Part shown: in pieces, positions 1 through 6,354 of the stretch
Layout: each line of letters opens with the position of its first letter
How positions within the stretch are numbered: the first letter of the stretch is position 1
Source: Gallionellaceae bacterium
GTDB taxonomy: Bacteria; Pseudomonadota; Gammaproteobacteria; Burkholderiales; Gallionellaceae
Direction: 5' to 3'
Length of the DNA stretch: 18,084 bases
Assembly (NCBI GenBank): GCA_003151655.1
Contig: PLYB01000218.1
Span: 1 to 18,084, forward strand
Program-made: the position numbers and the translations under genes
Notes under the pieces: generated by a model
What the model was told of the DNA's origin: nothing
The model's database searches: none
The model's input: the letters and a program-made list of their open reading frames with translations, nothing else

Positions 1-22
1 TCCCGCCTGCGCGGGAATGACG
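1..22. repeat. Intergenic palindromic repeat, truncated by window edge
   Basis: The first 16 bases form a hairpin: TCCCGC (1-6) pairs with GCGGGA (11-16) around a CTGC loop, followed by ATGACG. This matches the widespread short palindrome of the form 'ATTCCCGC...GCGGGAATGACG' seen between genes in many proteobacteria. The left arm probably continues outside the window. It ends only a few bases before the hisE start, so it occupies the gap between hisE and whatever precedes it (usually hisI; not visible here). Confidence 0.55.
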
Positions 23-27
23 AACGA

Positions 28-345
28 ATGAGCAACGATATTCTGCAACGGTTGACTGAGACACTGGAGGCGCGCAAACAAGCTGCGCCGGAGTCTTCAT
101 ATGTAGCCAAATTATTCAGCAAGGGTGACGATGCCATTCTGAAAAAGGTGATTGAAGAAGCGGGTGAAGTGCTGCTTGCTGCCAAAGATGGCGACAAGCA
201 GCATCTGGTATATGAAGTGGCCGACCTGTGGTTTCATACGCTGGTGTTGTTGGCACAAAAAGGCTTGAGCGCAGACGATGTACTGAAAGAATTGGCACGG
301 CGCGAAGGCACATCGGGTATCGAAGAGAAGGCGCAGCGGAAATGA
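28..345 (+). CDS. hisE: Phosphoribosyl-ATP pyrophosphohydrolase (HisE)
   Basis: HisE hydrolyses phosphoribosyl-ATP to phosphoribosyl-AMP and pyrophosphate, the second step of histidine biosynthesis, in the cytoplasm. The 105-residue product has the usual length for a stand-alone HisE. It shows the all-alpha MazG-like metal-binding pattern: E43, E44 and E47 in 'KKVIEEAGEVLLAA', then E63 and D66 in 'YEVADLWFH', which bind the magnesium ions. The ATG at 28 gives the standard N-terminus (SNDILQRLTETLEARK). The Shine-Dalgarno is weak: GGGAA at 13-17 is the only purine run and belongs to the palindrome just upstream. The stop overlaps the hinT start (ATGA, 342-345), so the two are probably translationally coupled. 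In many betaproteobacteria hisE closes the his operon and leads into hinT-tatABC, as here. Confidence 0.96.
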   Translation: MSNDILQRLTETLEARKQAAPESSYVAKLFSKGDDAILKKVIEEAGEVLLAAKDGDKQHLVYEVADLWFHTLVLLAQKGLSADDVLKELARREGTSGIEEKAQRK

Positions 346-692
346 GTGATAACTGTATTTTTTGCAAAATTGCGCGCGGCGAAATACCGAGCCGCAAGGT
401 GTATGAAGATGACGAGGTGTTCGCTTTTCACGACATCAATCCGGCTGCACCGGTGCATTTCATGCTGATTCCAAAACTCCACCTGGCTTCGCTGCTGGAA
501 GCGGATGAATCGCATGCGGCATTGCTCGGCAGGATGCTGCTGCTCGCGCCGAAGCTGGCGCGCGAGCAGGGTTTGGATAATGGCTTTCGCACCGTCATCA
601 ATAGCGGCAAGGGCGGCGGACAAGAAGTATTTCATTTGCATATTCATGTCATTGGCGGTGGCAATATTCCGCCGATGGTCAAACGTAGTTAA
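342..692 (+). CDS. hinT: HIT-family purine nucleoside phosphoramidase (HinT)
   Basis: A histidine-triad protein of 116 residues, a cytoplasmic nucleotide hydrolase acting on AMP-lysine and other adenosine phosphoramidates. The defining triad HLHIH lies at residues 98-102 (H98, H100, H102), with H102 the expected nucleophile by family analogy. The N-terminus has the Hint-type CxxC (C5, C8) in 'NCIFCKIARGEIPS', which can bind zinc in some family members. The reading frame is open upstream to 228, but the ATG at 342 is chosen because it gives the conserved family N-terminus and overlaps the hisE stop by four bases. The gene sits between hisE and tatA, a common betaproteobacterial arrangement. 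Its physiological substrate is not evident from context. Confidence 0.95.
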   Translation: MSDNCIFCKIARGEIPSRKVYEDDEVFAFHDINPAAPVHFMLIPKLHLASLLEADESHAALLGRMLLLAPKLAREQGLDNGFRTVINSGKGGGQEVFHLHIHVIGGGNIPPMVKRS

Positions 693-708
693 TCGACAGG
701 AGCGCATC

Positions 709-927
709 ATGGGTGGACTAAGTATTTGGCATTGGTTGATCGTGTTGTTGGTAGTTGTGCTGATTTTCGGTACCAAGAAGCTGAAGAACATCGGGAGTGA
801 TTTGGGTGGCGCGGTGAAAGGCTTCAAGGACGGCATGAAGAGCGACGACGAAGCTAACAAGCAAGTCGCACACGACAGCAAGATCATCGAAGGCGAAGCG
901 AAAGAGAAGACTCAAACTAAGGTTTGA
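709..927 (+). CDS. tatA: Sec-independent translocase subunit TatA
   Basis: TatA forms the size-variable pore of the twin-arginine translocation system, which exports folded proteins across the inner membrane. The 72-residue product starts with a short periplasmic segment, has one transmembrane helix at about residues 5-20 (IWHWLIVLLVVVLIF), then the hallmark FG hinge (F20-G21), an amphipathic helix (TKKLKNIGSDLGGAVKGFKD) and a charged disordered tail. The frame is open upstream into hinT, but the ATG at 709 is correct: it is preceded by AGGAG at 698-702 with 6-base spacing and gives the family N-terminus. It lies 16 bp after hinT and 9 bp before tatB, clearly one operon. Confidence 0.95.
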   Translation: MGGLSIWHWLIVLLVVVLIFGTKKLKNIGSDLGGAVKGFKDGMKSDDEANKQVAHDSKIIEGEAKEKTQTKV

Positions 928-936
928 TCGTAAGCC

Positions 937-1332
937 ATGTTTGAAATTGGCTTTTCAGAAATAGTGGTCATCATGGTGGTGGCGTTGATCGTCATCGGCC
1001 CCGAGAAGCTACCCAAAGTGGCGCGCACGCTGGGGTTGCTGTGGGGCAGGGCGCAGCGCTATGTCAACGGTGTGCGCGCCGATATTGAGCGCGACATGCA
1101 GTTGGAAGAGTTGCGCCAACTCAAACTCAAAATGGAACAAGAGGCCATGGCGGTAGAGCAGGCCACTAAGCAAACTGTGCAAACACTGGATCAGCATGTG
1201 CAATCGCTTGAAGTACCATCCGAACCGGCACCCGCCGTGGAGAGCAAGCCGAGGAGTGTTCCGGCAGCAACTCCCGACAGCAAACCGAAGCCACAAGCCG
1301 CACCCATCCAGCAGCAGTTCCCAATTGATTAG
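937..1332 (+). CDS. tatB: Sec-independent translocase subunit TatB
   Basis: TatB pairs with TatC to form the receptor for twin-arginine signal peptides. The 131-residue protein has the diagnostic 'MFEIGFSEI' start with E8, one transmembrane helix (about residues 5-21), the GP hinge (G21-P22) in 'VIGPEKLPKVARTLG', a long amphipathic and partly coiled-coil stretch (about 30-90) and a Pro/Ala/Lys-rich disordered tail. It is told apart from TatA by the GP rather than FG hinge and the longer coiled region. The nearest Shine-Dalgarno-like run is AAGG at 919-922, inside the 3' end of tatA. It ends 8 bp before tatC. Confidence 0.94.
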   Translation: MFEIGFSEIVVIMVVALIVIGPEKLPKVARTLGLLWGRAQRYVNGVRADIERDMQLEELRQLKLKMEQEAMAVEQATKQTVQTLDQHVQSLEVPSEPAPAVESKPRSVPAATPDSKPKPQAAPIQQQFPID

Positions 1333-1340
1333 CCCCCTCC

Positions 1341-2075
1341 GTGAGCACTAGCGAAAATTTTATCTCCCATTTATTAGAGCTGCGTAAGCGCTTGCTCAAT
1401 TCTGCTGTGGCATTTTTGCTGGTATTCATTTGCCTGTTTCCATGGGCGGCGGATCTTTACAGCATCCTGGCGCATCCGCTGCTGGCGAAATTGCCCAAGG
1501 GCGGGCAGATGATCGCCACGGATGTCACTACGCCGTTTTTCGTGCCGATGAAGGTCGCGATGATGGCAGCGCTGCTGATTTCTTTGCCATACATCCTGTA
1601 TCAGGTTTGGCGTTTCGTTGCGCCGGGTTTATATCTGCATGAAAAACGTTGGGTGCTGCCGCTGTTGGTTGCCAGCGTTATGCTGTTCTTCTGCGGCATG
1701 GGCTTTGCCTACTTTGCGGTGTTCCCAATCGTATTTGGTTTTATCACTTCCGCCGCGCCGCAAGGCGTGGCCGTAATGACCGATATTGATAAATATCTGA
1801 GTTTCGTGCTGGGCATGTTTGTCGCTTTTGGTTTGGCCTTTCAAGTGCCGATCGCGGTGGTGTTGCTGGTGAAGACGGGTATGGTGACCACGGCCAAACT
1901 GCGTGAGATTCGACCCTACGTCATCGTTGGCGCATTCATAGTGGGTGCAATATTCACACCGCCGGATGTCGTGTCGCAGTTTATGCTGGCAATGCCATTG
2001 TGGCTGCTTTATGAAGCGGGCATCATAACTGCCGGGTGGATGTTGCGATCATCCAAGGCCGCAGATATTCATTGA
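1341..2075 (+). CDS. tatC: Sec-independent translocase subunit TatC
   Basis: TatC is the polytopic core of the Tat receptor complex and binds the twin-arginine motif. The 244-residue product has the N-terminal signature HLLELRKRL (residues 10-18), the conserved 'YQVWRFVAPGLYLHEKRW' stretch whose Glu contacts the signal peptide in characterised TatC proteins, and the late motif 'GAFIVGAIFTPPDVVSQ'. Six hydrophobic membrane segments fit the family topology. The start is a GTG at 1341. No ATG gives a better N-terminus, and the bases before it (CCCCCTCC) are pyrimidine-rich with no Shine-Dalgarno, so initiation may depend on coupling to tatB, whose stop is 8 bp away. A 159-bp gap before cheB follows. 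Confidence 0.95.
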   Translation: MSTSENFISHLLELRKRLLNSAVAFLLVFICLFPWAADLYSILAHPLLAKLPKGGQMIATDVTTPFFVPMKVAMMAALLISLPYILYQVWRFVAPGLYLHEKRWVLPLLVASVMLFFCGMGFAYFAVFPIVFGFITSAAPQGVAVMTDIDKYLSFVLGMFVAFGLAFQVPIAVVLLVKTGMVTTAKLREIRPYVIVGAFIVGAIFTPPDVVSQFMLAMPLWLLYEAGIITAGWMLRSSKAADIH

Positions 2076-2234
2076 TACAGGTGGTTCGAGCCGATCAGCG
2101 ACATCACGAATAAGTGATCAGGCGTTAGCGTAATCGCGCATTGAATGAGGGGAGGCGGAAAAAACAGCGTGTTGATGGCGGCACAATTTCCAGATCGATA
2201 TCAATTCAAACAACTGGCGAACTGATCATAAAAA

Positions 2235-3305
2235 ATGACAATCTCAAAAATTCCTTCCAGAAAGATCAATGTTCTGATCATTGATGATTCGGCGCTTATA
2301 CGAAGCATTCTGACTGAGGTCATTAATTCTTTCCCGGACATGCAAGCAGTGGTGGCTGCATCCGATCCAGTGCAAGCCAAAGAGATGATCAAAACATTGA
2401 ATCCTGATGTGCTGACTCTGGATGTGGAAATGCAGCATATGGACGGGCTGACATTTTTGGAAAAATTGATGCGCCTGCACCCAATGCCGGTTTTGCTGAT
2501 TTCCAGCATGACCGAGAAGGGATCCGAAGCTGCACTGCGCTCATTGGAACTCGGCGCGGTCGGTTTTCTGGCGAAGCCAAAATTTGGTATCGCCGAGGGT
2601 ATGCGCGATTATGCCGATACCATCGCGGAAAAAATCCGTGTTGCTTTTCAAGCCAGGAGCAAGTTCCGTATTTCGAGAACGCCGGCATTCCGCGAGGTTT
2701 TGCCGGCATTGGGGTCGCGTATCGGAACTGCCGAAAAAATCATTGCCGTAGGGGCATCGACGGGCGGCACGGAGGCAATCAGAGAATTCCTCATTCGCTT
2801 GCCCGCCGATGCACCGGGGATCGTGATTGCGCAGCACATGCCGGAAGCATTCACCAAGTCGTTCGCATCCCGGCTTAATAGTTTATGTAAAATAACCGTG
2901 AAAGAAGCCGAAGGGAATGAGCATATTTTGCCCGGACATGCGTACATTGCACCGGGGCATTCACATTTGTTGCTTAAACGAAGCGGTAAGAATTACATGA
3001 CTGAGTTGAGTCAGACTCCCGCAGTGAATCACCATCGTCCTTCTGTAGAAGTTTTGTTCCGCTCAGTAGCCCTGCATGGCGGCAAGAATGTAATAGGTGT
3101 AATGCTGACGGGCATGGGTAAAGATGGCGCGATAGGAATGATGGAAATGCGCCAGGCGGGCGCCTACAACTTCGCGCAGGACGAGGCGACCTGTGTGGTG
3201 TATGGCATGCCTAAAGAAGCGGTAGCCATCGGTGCGGTTAACGAATCTGTGCCCATACACGAAATGGCACAAAAAGTTTTGCAGCGATTGATTAGCAATG
3301 GGTAA
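2235..3305 (+). CDS. cheB: Chemotaxis response regulator protein-glutamate methylesterase (CheB)
   Basis: CheB removes methyl groups from, and deamidates, glutamine/glutamate residues of chemoreceptors; phosphorylation by CheA activates it. The 356 residues comprise a receiver domain (about 10-125) and a methylesterase domain (about 165-352). Receiver residues are intact: D17/D18, phospho-acceptor D63 in 'TLDVEM', and K114 in 'LAKP'. The catalytic triad is also present: S175 in 'GASTGG', H201 in 'AQHMPEAF' and D297 in 'TGMGKDG', matching the family spacing, so the enzyme should be active. The ATG at 2235 follows a 159-bp gap without an obvious Shine-Dalgarno. cheR follows 46 bp downstream. 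No receptor, cheA, cheW or cheD is nearby, so its target and kinase are encoded elsewhere, or it serves a chemosensory-like pathway other than flagellar taxis. Confidence 0.95.
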   Translation: MTISKIPSRKINVLIIDDSALIRSILTEVINSFPDMQAVVAASDPVQAKEMIKTLNPDVLTLDVEMQHMDGLTFLEKLMRLHPMPVLLISSMTEKGSEAALRSLELGAVGFLAKPKFGIAEGMRDYADTIAEKIRVAFQARSKFRISRTPAFREVLPALGSRIGTAEKIIAVGASTGGTEAIREFLIRLPADAPGIVIAQHMPEAFTKSFASRLNSLCKITVKEAEGNEHILPGHAYIAPGHSHLLLKRSGKNYMTELSQTPAVNHHRPSVEVLFRSVALHGGKNVIGVMLTGMGKDGAIGMMEMRQAGAYNFAQDEATCVVYGMPKEAVAIGAVNESVPIHEMAQKVLQRLISNG

Positions 3306-3351
3306 TCAAGTTTAGCAAGTCATACACAATATGTTTTCATAGGCTGAGCAA

Positions 3352-4230
3352 ATGACTAGAGGTGAGGTATTAAAAGAAGGCCGCGAATTTCATTTCACGG
3401 CTAAAGATTTTGATCGAATCCGCAAGATGATTTATGCCCATGCGGGCATATCTCTGAGCGACTCAAAACAGGAATTGGTGTATAGCCGCTTGTCCCGGCG
3501 CTTACGCGCAACGGGCATAAGTAGTTTTGCAGAGTATCTGGCTTTGCTGGAAAGTAAGGACCCAGTCGAGTGGGAGGCCTTCACCAATTCTCTTACCACC
3601 AATTTGACGGCCTTTTTCCGAGAGCCGCATCACTTTCCTTTGTTGGCAGAGCATCTTCGTTCGATTCGCGGCAACCATAGTATTGCCTTGTGGTGCTCGG
3701 CGGCATCAACCGGCGAAGAGCCGTACACAATGGCGATGACGGTAATCGACGCGCTGGGGCGGGATGCATCGAAGGTGCACATCATTGCCACTGATTTGGA
3801 TACCAAGGTAATAGAAACTGCCCGGGCCGGGGTTTACCCGGAAGAGCGAGTAAGCAAACTCGATCCTGAGTTAGTTAAACGATTCTTTTTGCGGGGAAGC
3901 GGCCTTCAGGAAGGGTTTGTACGAGTAAAACCGGAATTGAGCGAGATGATTACTTTCCGTTCGGCCAATTTGCTCCACAACAACTGGGGAATCAGGCCGC
4001 CGTTGGATGCAATTTTTTGCCGCAACGTCATGATCTATTTTGATCGGCAAACGCAGCTGGATATTTTAAAAAAATTCGTTCCGCTACTGCGCAGCAACGG
4101 TTTGCTATTTGCCGGGCACTCGGAAAGTTTTATCAACGCCGAAGAATATTTTAAATTGCGCGGCAAAACGGTGTATGAGTTAACGCCGAAATATAAAGCG
4201 TTACAACACAAGGCAGAGCAAAGCCGCTAG
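3352..4230 (+). CDS. cheR: Chemotaxis protein methyltransferase (CheR)
   Basis: CheR transfers methyl groups from S-adenosylmethionine to glutamates of chemoreceptors, opposing CheB. The 292-residue product has the normal length: an N-terminal helical domain (about residues 14-75, 'FDRIRKMIYAHAGISL') and a Rossmann-type methyltransferase domain. Visible motifs are 'NLTAFFRE', the SAM-binding 'WCSAASTGEEPYT', 'IIATDLDTKVIETARAGVYP' with its acidic adenosine-contact residue, and 'IFCRNVMIYFD'. No C-terminal TPR domain is present. The ATG at 3352 has a weak AGG 8 bases upstream. The order cheB-cheR without cheD differs from the common cheR-cheD-cheB order. It ends 32 bp before the REP pair that separates it from the convergent protease gene. 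Confidence 0.95.
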   Translation: MTRGEVLKEGREFHFTAKDFDRIRKMIYAHAGISLSDSKQELVYSRLSRRLRATGISSFAEYLALLESKDPVEWEAFTNSLTTNLTAFFREPHHFPLLAEHLRSIRGNHSIALWCSAASTGEEPYTMAMTVIDALGRDASKVHIIATDLDTKVIETARAGVYPEERVSKLDPELVKRFFLRGSGLQEGFVRVKPELSEMITFRSANLLHNNWGIRPPLDAIFCRNVMIYFDRQTQLDILKKFVPLLRSNGLLFAGHSESFINAEEYFKLRGKTVYELTPKYKALQHKAEQSR

Positions 4231-4262
4231 TGTAGTGTTGCACACTATCACTATATGGACAT

Positions 4263-4310
4263 CGTAGGTCGGGTTTCAACCCGACATGTCGGGCTGAAGC
4301 CCGACCTACG
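4263..4310. repeat. REP/REPIN-type inverted pair between convergent genes
   Basis: Two 24-base copies of a palindromic unit lie head to head with no spacer: 4263-4286 (CGTAGGTCGGGTTTCAACCC...) and its inverted partner 4287-4310. Each unit forms its own hairpin, and the pair forms one long hairpin. The two copies differ at only two positions (12 and 17 of the unit), which pair with each other in the small hairpin (T-A in one copy, C-G in the other), so structure is conserved. TTTT follows at 4311-4314, so it could also act as a terminator for cheR, and in the other orientation for the protease gene. 'GTAGGTCGGGCTTCAGCCCGAC'-like repeats are common proteobacterial REP elements. Confidence 0.85.
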
Positions 4311-4343
4311 TTTTGCGACGCTGGTTTCGAAATGAATTGGTCG

Positions 4344-5501
4344 TTATTCCTGCGGCTTGGGTTTCGGACGCTTACCCACTTTAACCTGCACAGTGATTTC
4401 GCTTTGGTTGCGCAGCAGCTTGAGCGGTGTCACTGTATTGGGCGGCAGCGCGGAGATGGTTTCCAGCATGATGTTGGAATCGGTCAGCGGCTTGTCGGCA
4501 ATGCTGAGCAGAATATCACCCGGTTTCACACCGGCTTTATCAGCCGGGCTGCCGCGTACCACCTCGGCGATAAGCACGCCTTGTGTTTCACCCAGCTTGA
4601 ACGACTCCAATAATTCCGGGGTAAGGTCTTGCACGGCCACGCCGATCCAGCCGCGCACAACCGAGCCGCTCTGGATGATCTGCTCCATAATTTTCTTGGC
4701 GGTGCTGACCGGAATGGCAAAGCCGATGCCGAGTGAGCCGCCATTGGGCGAGTAGATGGCGCTGTTGATGCCGATCAGGTTGCCGTTGGTATCAACCAGC
4801 GCGCCGCCTGAGTTGCCGGGGTTGATGGCGGCATCGGTTTGGATAAAGTTCTCAAATGTATTCAAGCCGAGATGATTGCGTTTGAGCGCGCTGACGATGC
4901 CCATGGTAACGGTTTGCCCGACTCCGAACGGATTGCCGATGGCCAGTACGATATCGCCGACGCGGGATTGTTCGGCATGACCGAAAGTGATCGCGGGCAG
5001 ATTGCTGCCGAGGTCGATCTTGATGACGGCCAAGTCGGTTTCAGGATCGGAGCCGACGATATGACCCTTGGCTTTGCGTCCGTCAGACAGCGCAACCTCG
5101 ATTTGATCCGCCGCTTCAATGACGTGATGATTGGTCAGGATGTAGCCATCGTGGCTGACGATAACGCCCGAGCCAAGACTGGAACTTTGTTGCGGAGCGC
5201 TATCTTCGAATTGATCGCCAAAAAAGAAACGGAAACGGGGGTCATTAATAAAAGGTTGCGCCGGCGTTTTGACTTCGCTACTGGTGTAAATATTGACCAC
5301 TGCCGGCATGACTTTCTGTGCTGCCGCACTGAACCCAACCGAAGGTATCTGGCTGGCGTTTTCACCGGCGTTTTCATACAGGGTTACCACGCCGTTGCGG
5401 GCGGCATTGGGTAGCAGCGCGGGTCGGAGTGTTTGAATGATGAATAAAGCCGCCAGACCAATGGTGGTTGCTTGGGCGAATAAAAGCCAGAATTTACGCA
5501 T
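4344..5501 (-). CDS. degS: Membrane-anchored HtrA-family serine protease with one PDZ domain (DegS/AlgW type)
   Basis: A trypsin-like S1C protease acting in the periplasm in envelope protein quality control or sigma-E-type stress signalling. The 385 residues read as follows: an N-terminal hydrophobic anchor (about 4-24) without a clear cleavage site, a protease domain (about 55-275), one PDZ domain (about 285-375) and a Lys/Pro-rich tail. The catalytic triad is H126 in 'TNHHVI', D156 in 'DPETDLAVI' and S231 in 'NPGNSGGAL'. A single PDZ domain and retained anchor favour DegS/AlgW over DegP/DegQ, which have two PDZ domains; the exact ortholog is not certain. It is the only minus-strand gene here, convergent with cheR and divergent from the NIF3 gene with 38 bp between the start codons. 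The ATG (5499-5501) gives the full anchor. Confidence 0.9.
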   Translation of the reverse strand: MRKFWLLFAQATTIGLAALFIIQTLRPALLPNAARNGVVTLYENAGENASQIPSVGFSAAAQKVMPAVVNIYTSSEVKTPAQPFINDPRFRFFFGDQFEDSAPQQSSSLGSGVIVSHDGYILTNHHVIEAADQIEVALSDGRKAKGHIVGSDPETDLAVIKIDLGSNLPAITFGHAEQSRVGDIVLAIGNPFGVGQTVTMGIVSALKRNHLGLNTFENFIQTDAAINPGNSGGALVDTNGNLIGINSAIYSPNGGSLGIGFAIPVSTAKKIMEQIIQSGSVVRGWIGVAVQDLTPELLESFKLGETQGVLIAEVVRGSPADKAGVKPGDILLSIADKPLTDSNIMLETISALPPNTVTPLKLLRNQSEITVQVKVGKRPKPKPQE

Positions 5502-5539
5502 GATATGATGGACTCGCTGATAGTAAGGAGACGAATCGA

Positions 5540-6292
5540 ATGCCGTTACAGTTAAATGAGTTGCGTGATTATATCGGAAGCTTGCTTGCCGTTAGTCGCT
5601 TTCGTGATTACAACCCGAACGGTGTGCAGGTCGAAGGCCGAACCGAAGTGCGGCGCATTGCCACCGGAGTGACCGCCTCGCAACAGGTGCTGGAGGCGGC
5701 AACGGCGTGGGGTGCGGACGCGGTCATCGTGCATCACGGCTATTTCTGGCGCGGCGAAGATGCCTGCATCACGGGCATCAAAAAGCGCCGCATTGCGCAT
5801 TTGTTGCAGCATGACATCAGCCTGTTGGCCTATCACTTGCCGCTGGATGCGCATCCCGAACTGGGTAACAACGCGCAACTCGCCGCGCGGCTGGGTTTTA
5901 GCGTGCAGGGGCATTTTGGCGAACAAGACATCGCCAGTTACGGCGTGCTGACGCAAGCGCAGAGCTTGCAACAACTTACTTCCTGCATTCAACAAACCTT
6001 GCAGCGCATTCCGCTGGTTATCGGCAATGCGCATTCCGATATTGCCCGTATCGCATGGTGTAGCGGCGGCGGGCAAAGCTACTTCGAGCAAGCGCTGGCG
6101 CTGGGCGTTGACGCTTTCCTGACCGGCGAGATTTCCGAACAGAATGTACATGTCGCACAAGAATCCGGTGTCGCCTTCATTGTCGCCGGACACCACGCTA
6201 CCGAGCGATACGGCGTGCAGGCATTGGGCGAACACCTGGCTGCCCATTTCGGTATTGAACATCGTTTTTTCGATCAGGAAAATCCGGTGTAG
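5540..6292 (+). CDS. NIF3/YbgI-family dinuclear metal-binding protein
   Basis: A member of the NIF3 family (E. coli YbgI, often auto-annotated as 'GTP cyclohydrolase 1 type 2'), a hexameric toroid with a two-metal site and no settled reaction. The 250-residue length is typical. Predicted metal ligands are present: H65 and H66 in 'VIVHHGYFW', D103 in 'LPLDAHP', and H218 and E222 in 'AGHHATERYG', with spacing matching E. coli YbgI. 'DAFLTGEISEQNVHVA' is a second conserved family block. The ATG at 5540 is preceded by a strong AAGGAG at 5525-5530. A TATGAT hexamer at 5504-5509 could be the -10 of its promoter, inside the short divergent region shared with the protease gene. In many betaproteobacteria this gene is next to a DegS-type protease and is followed by the cytochrome bc1 genes; here the signalling block follows instead. 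Confidence 0.92.
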   Translation: MPLQLNELRDYIGSLLAVSRFRDYNPNGVQVEGRTEVRRIATGVTASQQVLEAATAWGADAVIVHHGYFWRGEDACITGIKKRRIAHLLQHDISLLAYHLPLDAHPELGNNAQLAARLGFSVQGHFGEQDIASYGVLTQAQSLQQLTSCIQQTLQRIPLVIGNAHSDIARIAWCSGGGQSYFEQALALGVDAFLTGEISEQNVHVAQESGVAFIVAGHHATERYGVQALGEHLAAHFGIEHRFFDQENPV

Positions 6293-6354
6293 AGGTTTCC
6301 CCAAACAAGTAGAATGCGATTTTTTGTACGCGATTAACGTTACGGTTATACCCG

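Noticed and set aside
234..887. Long minus-strand open frame (217 codons) opposite hisE-hinT-tatA
   Set aside because: It lies across three well-supported plus-strand genes, has no recognisable domain and reads as low-quality shadow sequence.
5552..6304. 250-codon minus-strand open frame opposite the NIF3 gene
   Set aside because: The plus-strand frame has the full NIF3 metal-ligand set and a strong ribosome-binding site; the antisense translation resembles no family.
6324..6352. TTGTAC, 17 bases, TATACC as a promoter for the ankyrin-receiver gene
   Set aside because: The -10 would end 2 bases before the chosen ATG, forcing a later start without a good ribosome-binding site; matches are weak. 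Worth revisiting only with start-site data.
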